From: Dromaius novaehollandiae
Lineage: Eukaryota > Chordata > Aves > Casuariiformes > Dromaiidae
Assembly (NCBI RefSeq): GCF_036370855.1
Contig: NC_088130.1
Span: 66,440,941 to 66,504,940, forward strand
Length of the DNA stretch: 64,000 nt
Direction of reading: 5' to 3'
How positions within the stretch are numbered: position 1 is the first letter of the stretch; each line of letters opens with the position of its first letter. Position numbers and translations under genes: made by a program. The notes below the pieces were generated by a model. The model ran no database searches. It was given only the letters and a program-made list of their open reading frames with translations, and had not been told where the DNA came from. Below are positions 37,174-47,955 of the stretch, one piece after another.

Positions 37174-37946
37174 CATGTCACAGTCAGGTTACGAGAATAT
37201 AAGCTAGGGAAATCTACCAAGATATCTCTTCCAGCTCTCAGCTTTTAAAGAGCTTCTAAGTCTGACTGCATTTATTTCCAGAGGCAGGTATTAGTACACC
37301 AAGCACCCACATCAGTCGGGTGACCTGAGTAGCCTTTCCAAACAGTTTGGGAAATTCAAACAGAAATTGAGAAAAGGCCTTGATGTAATGATACCTCTGA
37401 GTTCTCAGAAATAAGAACAACATTGCCAGGATGGTTTAAAACCCTAGCAAGAGTGGTTTGGAGGTAGAGGTAATGCTTTTTATGAGGTGACTTTTGCTAT
37501 AAAGTCACAAATGTGATTCACAGCAAGACATGTCCATAAAGCCCTGTCTAACTCCTCCTTTCAGCAGGCATGAAAAACCTCGCTAACTGCAGCAGACTTA
37601 TTTTGCCCCAGATTAGGAGTTCTCCATCTTCTGTTTTGCCCTTTGACTATAATTTGTGTTAATCTACAAACATCTGAGGCCGTGTGCTGAACTTTTTTCC
37701 CATTTTGGGGGGGAGAGAGGAGACCAAAACCTATTTCTCATGCTAGGAAAGTGAGGTGCATGAGCTCTTACCTCCAATCAGACATATAATCTCTCATAAG
37801 TAATTCCTGAGTACATAAACTTTGTAAAATTTTAACCTCCCTGAAATGAGTTTCCTCCTTTCTCACAATAAAGAAGGGATTTAGGATTGCCCAGGCAGAA
37901 CTTCAACTTACACCCACAATCAGGGGGATCAAGATATAGAAAATGA

Positions 37947-38032
37947 GGGCTAAATTCTTAGCTGCTGTAAAATAGCCTGGCTGTACCCACTTCCGTGGGG
38001 CCGTGCTTTTATTCCAGCTGGAAATCTGGTCT
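37947..38032. mobile_element. Non-autonomous fold-back DNA element (MITE-like)
   Basis: The two ends are imperfect inverted repeats. The left arm (37947-37976, GGGCTAAATTC...) read in reverse complement matches the right arm (38003-38032, ending CAGCTGGAAATCTGGTCT) at most positions. The centre, around CCACTTCCGTGGGG, is also self-complementary. The layout matches a family common in turtle, crocodilian and bird DNA, with ends reading roughly GGGCCAAATTCT...TTACACCAGCTGAGAATCTGGCCC around a CATTGACTTCAATG centre. This copy is diverged and has no coding capacity. Assignment to hAT is from memory. Confidence 0.7.
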
Positions 38033-40074
38033 AGCTGTAGTGAAGTACCATGGCGTTTAGTAAAAATGCCTGTCAATTAATTAAATCGGCATAAAAGATT
38101 TTTGCAAAGCAAGAACAGTCTCTGGCTTATTAACATCCAGTCCGTTATCTGGTTGTTCAAGTAGAACATGATGTTAACATGAATATTGTGCAATTTGATA
38201 TTAAATGTTCTGAAACTCATTGTTTATGTGATGGTTTTGTGTACCTGATTGCAAAACTTCATCTATTTTGTATGTGTCACAAAAATGTTTTCGTATCTGC
38301 CATCTTCTTTCCACGGCTTGACCAAGGAGCAGGCATCTGATGCAGACATTTGGCTGTCTCTGCGTACATATATATATACACACAAATGTTACTTAATGCC
38401 TCTTTCTTAAAGAGTAAGGAGCCGGCTGTGAGGTAAGATGCATCCATCTAACAAATTTGTCTCTATTTTGCATAAGTTTGATAACATTAACTTTTTCTTT
38501 CCTGAAATAAATATGGAAAAAAACCTTGATTTTAAGAGCTAGTGTTTATTTATAATGTTTAAAATCAATTTCCAGATGCATGTACAGCTTTCTCCATGAC
38601 CAGTGACAATCTGGACAGAACTTTTTAAAAAGCTTAATATTCTCTGGTTATTACTTTATTAGATTTATTTTTATTACCTTTATGTATTTAGCCTTTCAAG
38701 AGTTTTTTGGATTGTCACCCAGTTTTACTGTGGAAAACTTATTTTGTAGCCTCGATACTGTATTTCTCTTTTTTTCCCCTCTCTAGGGCTTACAGTTTAA
38801 AAAATTGCACAGCCTCTTAGGAAAAAAAAAATCACTTCACTTATGCATACAGAAATAATAGATTATGCAGTTCTGAATATAAGACTTTGGGGGGAGGTCT
38901 TTTTGGCTTTGTTTTTTCTTATCAAAGAGAATGAGTGTGTCAGACAGTCTAACATATGAATTTGTAACTTGGTGCTCCTGTATGCCAATGGTGTGGTTGT
39001 TTAGTGCATGCTTTGAGAGCTGATTTTAAAGGTCTTAAAGAGTCGGCTTTAATAATTCATATTGATTCAGTAGGGGATGAAGATGCTTGACATGTTAAGT
39101 GATTAGCATTTACATTATGAACATGTTAATTACTGTATTTTTAATGTCGTTAGCTTTTATAAACCAAGAGAAGAGTATTCTTAAAGGGACACTGGTAGAT
39201 CTGGAACACACCGGGAACCAATGTTATACACATAGTTTTTCCCCTTTTCTCTTTTCACTCTCTCCATTTACATTTCAGTACAAATGTTTTATATGTTTGG
39301 CTTTTGCACAATGCGTGAACATCGAGCCAAAATAAAGGGCCCAGGAAGCAAAAGAGACTAGAAAGAAAGTATTTGGTCATTCAGTTTGCATTGATCTATG
39401 GTAATCCAGTGATGAATGGTGTTATAGCTTCCCCTAACTCATCTGTGCACACAGCATAGGAGACCGTTGCAGCTGCTTTGGTTTTTGGTTTGCGTTAAAA
39501 GCCTTTATCAGCAGCAGTGTCTGATTCGCAGTGGTGACTATCAAACTAGCAGCGCAAAACAATTTACCGATATGCTCCCCTCTCTTTACTTTAGAAAAAT
39601 GACTTAGCTCCAAGCAATCAAAGGCTGTCATGCAATAAAGTAAAAGGGAATTTAGTTCTGAGGAATGCAGCTTGATACAACATCATGTCACCGAACGGGG
39701 AGCTAATCTTTTCCTGTATCTCTGGGCCGTTTCCCCCACAACTGGACAGTGTATTGGCATGTAACATCTTGAGAAATTGAGAGAAGTGAAATCTCGGTGA
39801 GACTGGGGGGGAATGGAGACTTGCAAAGTGTGCTGAGCGAATGAGGCAGTGGTGGAGATAAGCTGGGCAGTAAATAAGGGAAGTCTACCAATACTGGACA
39901 GGGACAGAAATTACATAGCAAGATCTCTATGTCAGTACAGGGGATGCAGAATGAAATGAGGCAAGGAAAAGTATCAGATGGAGGTGAAGAAAGCCACCCA
40001 GATCAGCCTGGGATTCCTGCCTGTCTGAGATACGCCTCTAGCCCATGTTCTCATAACATCCCACCGTTTATTCC
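38033..40074. other. Unannotated stretch with conserved-looking blocks
   Basis: No gene. A (TA)n-CA simple repeat lies at 38364-38384. 39430-39640 has balanced unique sequence with TTTATCAGCAGCAG and CAATAAAGT words and few homopolymers. It may be a conserved element, but this is untested. Confidence 0.35.
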
Positions 40075-40200
40075 CACAGCAGTCTCCGATGTAGGGAGCT
40101 CCAGATGAAGAGCATAGCTAAGCAATTTCCCTAAATGAGTAAGGAAGGTTTCGGTAAGGCACAGATCTGAGTCTGAGTCTAGCAATTCACAGGGTAGCAT
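40075..40200 (-). mobile_element. MIR-type SINE fragment, reverse strand
   Basis: Read on + as the reverse complement of an MIR-like SINE. A decayed AGATGAAGAGCATAGCTAAG (usual GAGGCACAGAGAGGTTAAG) is followed by AAGGAAGGTTTCGG, AGATCTGAGTCTGAGTC and ACAGGGTAGCA. The order matches the common form ending in CCCAGATCTCCTGAGTCCCAGT...; the middle is poorly kept. Confidence 0.5.
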
Positions 40201-40282
40201 CTTTACCTGGACATAGGATCTTGGCCATCGGTAGACCACTCTGGCCACTGAACGGTCCCTATGGATAAAGCATTAGGTAATA

Positions 40283-40372
40283 TGCTGTAGGAACCATCCT
40301 GCCCTGGCCAAGGGCAGATAAAGCAAGTAGCCTGAAGGATATTTTTCATTTGTAACTCCTGTGCTTCTGACG
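40283..40372 (+). mobile_element. CR1 LINE 3' terminus (old)
   Basis: CCATCCTGCCCTGGCCAAGGG, followed by decayed GATGGACTAGATGACCT-type words, a CCTGAAGGAT block and TAACTCCTGTGCTTCTGA, follows the 3' end of CR1 elements, whose tail normally repeats ATTCTATGA-type octamers. Here the tail is mutated. Confidence 0.6.
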
Positions 40373-43100
40373 CTGAAATAAGCTCCATGCAGACTGGACC
40401 CTTTGGGTGCGAGGAGTCCTACTAAGGTCGAACAGGGGCTCAGCCAGCTACAGACCTGGAGCTACACTCAGAGGCCAGATAGGAAAGGTTATACCACTGA
40501 AGACAAGATACTTCCAGAGAAACGCATCCAAGGCTTTTCTGTCCTTAGACCTCTTCAATGTGTTTTGGCCACTGAAGAACATCAGCGTGGGCACAGTTTT
40601 CATTTAAGAACTCTGTAACCATCTCTTTATGTATCCAGATATTTTTAAAGGCGCCTTAACATAAAAAGAGTAGTCATGGTTCTCATTCAACTGGAGGGGT
40701 CATTCAAAGTGCTCTTGAGTACTGGCTGAACAGGTTTTATACTGCAGTGGAGGTATGAAATGGTATTAATTAAAACTGGAGGAGGAAGGCAAGAAAGGGG
40801 AAGGCACAGAGGACCAGCCCATGAATTTCAAATTTAAGGGAAGATTTTTCAAGTGGGGATTAACCATAATCTTGGGATTGCACCTTCTAACAGCATGGCT
40901 GGGCATGCTGGCCTGAAGTGCCTTGAACTTTCATCCATATCTTTCAGAGTTTGAAAGCCTGGGGCTCTAAGAAATGCTTCTGAATTTTCTTTCTCTTGGT
41001 CAGTCTTGGTATTTCATATCATTTTTAATCTGTAGGAGGGAGGAAGGGAGGAGGTGCTGAAAAGCTCCTGGAAAGCAGAATATTTCTGATTTCTTCAAGC
41101 CAATCAAATGATGGAAAATTCTCCAAAAAATTGGTACGGTGGTTTTCAAGAAAATTACCAACTATTCCTAAAAAATCTCTAAAATCCTGAAAATAACTTT
41201 AGATCATGAGATATTTTTTAACAAAGAACAACTTTGTGTCTCCTCTGTTCTCTACTATCATACCTGTCAGGGCTGCTCTTTCAACTGTTTTTGTTTTCCT
41301 GCAGCCTCTATAATTAATACCGAAAGCATTTTTTTTGGCTTAGCATTGTTTTTCTTCTGTTTGTAATAAAAACAGATACTGTGTTATCACCTGAATCCGG
41401 GTCTGTAAAAAAAACATCAGGCAGTCTGGAAGTTGCCATTATAGATGATCCTTTTCATGGGGAATATATATCCTGCTTCTTGGACTCAGGGACCAGCAGC
41501 AAACAGAAAAATTGAACTCTCTGAAAATGTTATTGCCTAGTTCAATAACAAAATGTTAATAGCCAGTTTCCCCTCCTGGAAGCTGTATGCTACATCCTAG
41601 CATGTGCGTCTCCAACCTATCCAGCTAATAATCTACCGCAGAGTTTGCGATTCCAACTCAGTAAGTGTTTGTATAGTCCAAGACATCCTTTGATTAAAAA
41701 CCTTACATAAGGCGATTGCAGGCTGCTCAGTACAGTTTTATGTGAGCAGATTAACAGCATTCCTGGTGGGTTCTTATTTCTTCTCCCAGGTTTTTAGCCT
41801 AACACCTTTATTCTTGTCATCTTATGCATGTTCTAAAGGACATTTCTCACACATCCCTAGTAGTCTATGAGTCAGTATTCAACTTGAAATTAGGCTCCTG
41901 AAACTATATCCAGGAATATAAATACAGTCACAGTTTTGCAAAGTGTTAAATGTCCTGTAAATGTCACTAAACCAGAATTTTTTAATTAAATTAGTTCATA
42001 ATATATAGCTACTTTTCAGGAGACTTTTCTCTGAAGATGTGCAGGAGAGGAATGAAAAAGGCAGGAATCAGCAGTCAAAACCAAAACTTTTAGTTGCCCC
42101 AAACTTCTGCATCGTCCCTGCTATTCTCATTGATGATAGTGTGACGTTTTCTTTTAAACAAAGCTAAAACCCAGGTGAAGGGTCTGACAAATAGTAAGTA
42201 CGAATTTGCATCCTTTTTTCCCCACTTTTTTTTCTTTATTCTTTTTGTGTTTTGGTTTCCTGGTTCAGGAAAGGTCTGTATTCTGGACAACAGTTCTTAA
42301 ACATATGCTTATTCTGCAGCTTTCCAGGTGTTGTCTGCTGGGTTGGATTTCCTGTCCCCATCACTGACCACCAGCTGGACCTCCATACCATCTCGTCTTG
42401 AAAGTAAGAGGCTCTGAGCAGCCTGTGAGTAGAAGAAAGAAATAAAATGCACGGGATAGATGAAAATGGCATAGCCCCAGGGCCCAGCAGGAGATATTTC
42501 TGGGTTCTTGCAGAGTCAAGATGATAGATTTGAGGCTAAAGCTGTGTCTGGAGTTGAATGTGTTTGGATGTGTTTATATGTTCCCCCAAACACTGAGTAA
42601 CTTTTATTCCACTACAAACAGGAGGGCAACTCTTTCTGCCAGTGTTTCTGCTCTGATTTACAGCCTCTGTCCTTCTTGTTTTGTTTAGCTCAGCTGGAAA
42701 GAAACTAGAAAGAAATATTGAAAATATGTAGGGTAGAAACTGAGCTTGGGGAGTGATTTTTCATTTGCTATTCTGGGCAACACCAGCAAGCCCAGCTCCC
42801 TGCACTGCATAGGTACATTCAAGATCAAAAGCTTGTTCAGGATATGCGTTTTGGACCGTGTGTGCAGCAATTATAATACATTCCCCAGTCTAACAGACTG
42901 ACAGCCGCAGACACAGGCCACTCTGGAGAAAATAAGGCCTCTCATATCTTAATTCCCACTTCTTAAAATCCTGCATATTAGGTAAACACCTAACTTCATA
43001 CATAGCACTTTTTTTTCAAATTGATTCAATTTAGAAGAGTACAATTTTTTCATGTCAACCGTTGATAAAGCATCCTGCCATTGCAGGCCCATTTCATGTG
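40373..43100. other. Unannotated non-coding stretch
   Basis: No gene recognised. Two frames near 40403-40618 (71 and 66 codons) lie downstream of the CR1 tail and show no domain. Nothing else was identified. Confidence 0.5.
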
Positions 43101-43117
43101 TTTTTTTTTTTTTTTTT
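43101..43117. repeat. T17 homopolymer
   Basis: Run of 17 T, preceded by G and followed by CTAAAT. No retroposon was recognised on the reverse strand. Confidence 0.85.
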
Positions 43118-45570
43118 CTAAATAGGGCTAAACCTACTGAATTCTGTAAAGTACTGGGAAGTCATGGGTGCCCTTACTCACATTAAGGTAGTATCAGTTA
43201 CCTCAGGGAAATCAACTCTCACAGAAACAGCCACCAAGATTTTATAGAAAATTATAATCTTTCCCTTTGAGTGTAAAGTAATCACTATCTAGTATCCTAG
43301 TCTCCTTACCGTGAGATGAGACACATAAAAGATAGCTTTAATTTTCTAATCAGTGAATTCTTCCAGTCTGTCTAGAAAGTATAGATATACCAAGTAATTT
43401 ATATAGGACTATTTGTTTTTCCTCTTAAACCCCATAAAACTTTTCCAGAAGAGCAAACTTGAAGCACAAATCATTTCAGATACGGCTCTTCCTTGTTTGC
43501 ATATTTGTTGGTCCAAATCATTTGTTTGGTTTTGGGGATAGCAAGCACTTTTTGACATTGTTTATTTTGGTCCAAACTTTGTTTCATAATGATATATATA
43601 TATTTTTTCAAATAAGTGCCTTAATAACCTTTTGTTGGTTACTAATATTGGGTACATTTGCTTGTGCAGGTAGTCTCTGGGTGCAGGATGGTGTAGGCAG
43701 ATCTTGATTTGTGCTCATAAACATGGATTTTTGCCTATGAAAATGACTGTGGGAACAAATTTTCAAGTATAGACCTAGGCTAACTGTAGCAGCCATAACA
43801 GCAGATGATAAAACTTTGCAGAGGTGAGATCTGGTGCTGCTTGTCTTTGTGCACATTTGCACAACTGGAACACTAGGGACCTGACCAATACACAATACTT
43901 GCAAAGCCATTTTTTTCCTTTTTTTTCAGAACATCATGTCTGTCCTTATCTTTATCCTCTGTATCAATCTCTCCCTATATTAAGACAGAAAAGTTAAGAC
44001 ACAGTATTGCTTTGTTTCCAGGAGCACGCTCAGACTAGTCTTCCAGACTAATTTTCTGCTTGGGTTAGTTTCCTAATTATAATTTGTGTTCTCATCATGT
44101 CGTGGAAGAGTACATTTTAAATGAGCTTGCAATACACAGTGTAGAATACCAGCTTTATAGCACCGTTAGTAGTCCAGAATACCAATTTTTAATTTGTCGT
44201 GATGCAAATGCCATGAAGATTACAAGTGCGCGAGGCTGAGATCTGTTTTTTCCAAGCTATTTGTAAACTGAAGCCTCAAGTTTCACTTTCCAGCTCCATA
44301 CATAAGGATGTTCATCTACCTTTGGACAATCAGAGCTGTGCATATTACGCATCATGTAGGATCTGTCAAAACACTGCTCAGTACATGGAAAGGAAAAAAA
44401 ATTGCATGACTTGTGCCTCCTTTAGCCTTCATATGCTTGATAATAGGTTTTAAGTGGACTGTTTGGGGGTTTTTTTACTGATTACCACAAAGAAGTGTTT
44501 CATTCTCTAAATGAATACTAGAAACATTGCCTGGGAATAGAGAACACATTTTCATTGCATGACAGAAATATGATACCTGATTCTGGCATAGACTAGAAAA
44601 AGCTAAAGTTCCAGCTCTGAACTAACCACCCACTCCTGGGAAATAGCCTCATGCAAAATTTTCTGAGACATCTCATTCTAACCAGTTCCTGAGAGTCTAC
44701 TGAGTCTGGAGAGACACTCAAAAATAGTAGCGGGCCATCTATGCACAAAAGCATGTGAAATGGGGAAAATAAATGTGATATGGATACATATACAGATTTA
44801 TTTTAATATCCTTGCATGTACACCTTGCTAGCATGATTGACTTAATATTATGTAGTATCTACAGATCCTTCATTGACCCAGGGTTTTACAGTGAGCAGGC
44901 CCATGTTGCCTATGTGGTGATGCTCACATGAATACTTACTTATTCTTACTCTAAGAGGACATATCCTGCTGTAGGCCAGGACAAGAGGCAATGTCCTCTC
45001 GACAGCGTTGCTGTGCTCGTTGCAACACCAGAGCAAGGACAACCCCAGGTTCTGCATGCCCCTGGCCCTGCTTTGCATCTGCCACGCCTGAGCATGTGTG
45101 CTTGGACCTGGTTAGTCTCTGAACAGCGATATTTATGCCTCATCCTTTGTAACCATGTAGGCAAAAATCTCAGTGTAGCCCTAGTGGATAATAGTTATAG
45201 GCCATTAGTTGCAAGTCTAATTCAGTGTGAATGTATGAGATAGCGTGAGCTCTTCTGGTCCCAGTATGGCCATATTGATAGTGAGGATTTTGCTTGACAA
45301 GTATGAGTGTTTTAGAGCTGGATATGGATGTTTTCTTTTGTGTTTTGAAAGACCTGGCTGTTTTGACTGCGTGCATGCCCTAAGTGCTGCTTTCGCTCCC
45401 ACGGTGCAAGAGGGGAGCTCCCCATCATCTCCCCCATAGGGAATCATCGCTAGGAATCCTACTGGTGTCAAAGGGGAAAAAATAAAGACACCTCTCTCTC
45501 CCTCTCGCTGTAACCACAGGCCTTGTCCACTTGTCCAGGCTATCAAAAGAGCCCCAGCCTGTTCTAGAAA
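43118..45570. other. Unannotated non-coding stretch
   Basis: No gene or interspersed repeat recognised. A (TA)n run lies near 43591-43602. Frames are at most 100 codons apart from the 178-codon frame that begins in the next CpG patch. Confidence 0.5.
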
Positions 45571-45584
45571 TAACTCGTCTAGGG

Positions 45585-45690
45585 GAGCGCGTCCGGGACC
45601 ACCCAGCCCTGCGTGGTGGGAGGGGTGTGCGAGGGCCGCGGGAAAGCGTGGCTCCGCGCCGCGGCCGGCTGCCCTGCCTCCAGCAGCTGA
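45585..45690. promoter_or_regulatory. Very CpG-dense short patch
   Basis: About 13 CpG in roughly 97 bp (45590-45686), including GCGCCGCGGCCGG, at well over 70% GC inside AT-rich DNA. It underlies the N-terminal part of a 178-codon minus-strand frame (45753-45217), whose Ala/Gly/Arg-rich start is explained by the GC content. A CRE-like TGACGTAA lies at 45707-45714. It could be the core of a promoter or an orphan island. Confidence 0.45.
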
Positions 45691-46980
45691 GCTGTGGAAA
45701 TCACTTTGACGTAAATCTCTCGGCAGCTTTTTTGTCTGAAACAAATGGTGCATAAAGGAAATGCAAAATTGTTTGGTGGACAGGATTATCTATGTGTTTA
45801 CTGCTCTCAGCACTTTTCTTTTGTCTTTCGGCTGTGTAGCTCCCATTGGCGTGAATAGCTGTGCGAGGAGTTAAAGCTTCTGAACATGAGTAAGGTGTAT
45901 GGCAGCTTTCTCTTTAAACCTGTGACAGCTATGCAGTTATGCTTGCAAGACATGTCAAGTTAGAAGAATTGCTAGTAGTAGAAAGTAATTATTTTTCCTT
46001 TTCATAGCTCCCTGTTCAATGTTAACCCAAATGTAAACTTTCTATAATTCTCCATAATTATCATCACCCTGGATGTATTATTTTTATTTCCACTTGCTAT
46101 TTTATATATACCCCCCACACACATACACATACTCGTAGCACCTTGTAGCACATGTCTTTTTGTACCCTATCCATTCAGGTCTATCTTGCTATGTTTAATT
46201 CTTTTGCCATAATGTATTTATGATATACAATATTTGTATAAAGATTCAAATCAATGCTTTTCACATCAGAGCATCATCATTCAAAAGGATAGCACAAATC
46301 AATAATTCATTAAGCAAGAAGGAAATGAGGCACTTCAAATTGTTGCTCTTTTCCCCTTTAATACTTCTAAAAGAACTGAACAAAGAAGCTGCATTGTTCC
46401 AATGAAGTTTGTTCACTTTTTAAACTAAATGAGACTGAATTACTGCCTCTGATGGTATACAGCACAGTATACATCACAGTACAAGTACCAGAACTGTAAA
46501 ATTGATATAATGCAGTTTTCAATTTGCTAAAAGTTCTGATTCATTAAAAATATTCAATGTCATGAAAAGATTCAAAAAAATATTGGAGGATTTTAACCAT
46601 TTTTTCAGGTGGAACAAAACTGCTTGTTCGATCATAAATAAAATGTTTCACTTCAGTTTGGAAAGATAATTTTAAAAAATCTAGTCTAGAAAACAGCAAA
46701 TAAAACAAACTTACGCTTTGAAATAGAGATATTTTCATTAAAAATGGGAGAGATTCAATTTGGGCACTGTTAAGGAGTGTAATGCTTCATTTTGTACAAG
46801 TTTTGTTTTGGGTTTGGATTTTTTTTCTTGAAACCATCAAAGGAATGGATGTAAATTTGTGACACATTTGGTCAGCTCAGCCCTTAATTTTTCACTGACA
46901 ATCAACCTTGATTTGTCTGACTCTAGGGGGATGAGCAGAAAACATCATTCTCTGGTATCACGGGTAAACTGAAACCCAAG
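45691..46980. other. Unannotated non-coding stretch
   Basis: No gene. A C/CA-rich simple tract lies at 46111-46132 after a TA run. The rest is AT-rich unique DNA. Confidence 0.5.
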
Positions 46981-47390
46981 GAAGAGTCTGCTTTGCTTTC
47001 TCTCCGCCGCGCCAAATGCATCAGCTAATCTGGTGATCTCCTGCCTTCGGAGATGGACTAAATGGATGAGACCATGGAATTCAAATGCACCTTTAGCACT
47101 GCTCATTTCCTAATTCACCAGCAATAAAGTGGTCATTGCTGATGACACAGGGAATTCCTTGTGGTTTTAAAACACAATGACAGTGCATCCACCAGGAACC
47201 GCAGAGCATTAGCCGTTGCTTTCACTGGGGATGAGAGTCCTCTATTGATTGGTTTTCATTGCCTGAGCTCAATAAGGCTTTTATTTATGATGACATGGTT
47301 TATGATTGCTTATTTATCTGCTGTGGGTAAAACCAGCTTAGAATCAAATTGCCATATTTACCAAAAAGGATATTTGGACTCTTGAAAAAG
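46981..47390. promoter_or_regulatory. Candidate conserved non-coding element
   Basis: Unique, repeat-free DNA with a TTTATTTATGATGACATGGTTTATGATTG-type stretch (about 47279-47307; two TTTATGA caudal/HOX-type words), CTAATTCACC, GATTGGTTTTCATTG and GATGACACA, plus intact CpGs (CTCCGCCGCGCC near 47003). This texture is typical of developmental enhancers. No alignment was available, so conservation is inferred. Confidence 0.3.
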
Positions 47391-47839
47391 CTACTTTACC
47401 GCCACAACGCTGCCATATCAGCCATATATCAAAATGGGACAGAGCAGAAAAGCTACCCACACGGGCCTTGAAATTACCCCATTTCTTTTCTCAGATCTCC
47501 CCATCCCCATCAATGAGCTTCCCCAGGTGTTAAGCCAAAGGGACTCCTTTTCCCAGGGATCCTGTTCCACTTCTTTCCAATCTGCTCAGCGTTTTTGATC
47601 CATGCCAGTGGCCCAGTAAGAAATTTTGTCTGCCAATGCAAAGTTACAGCAGAGGCTGAAATCAGCACAATCACTGCTGTTATATGCTTGAAAGCTATCT
47701 CAGCCTGATTAACAGCTAATGGGTTCAAAAAGTGATTAGACAAGTGCAGGGAAAAAAAATCCAGTAAACACTATTAAATACAGAGATGTGCAGCTTTGGG
47801 TCAAGAGGTCTCCAAGCCACATCACTGAGATCATACCAG

Positions 47840-47955
47840 GGATGACTTTATGCTTCCCCTGGGAGTTTGCTGTTAGTCACCATCAGATATGGGATACTGA
47901 GGTAGATGGACCTTTGGTCTGACCTGCTGCAGCTGGTTTCTTGTTCCTCTTACAA
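47840..47955 (+). mobile_element. CR1 LINE 3' terminus (old)
   Basis: GGGATACTGAGGTAGATGGACC followed by TTTGGTCTGACC and a decayed TTCTTGTTCCTCTTA matches the well-known CR1 end (…ACTGGGCTAGATGGACCTTTGGTCTGACCCAGTATGGC…TTCTTATGTTC). The preceding 50 bp are a poor match. Short, dead fragment. Confidence 0.75.

Noticed and set aside
45217..45753. 178-codon minus-strand frame, the longest in the window
   Set aside because: Its Ala/Gly/Arg/Pro-rich start comes from the CpG-dense patch, the rest has no recognisable domain, and no splice or promoter structure supports it.
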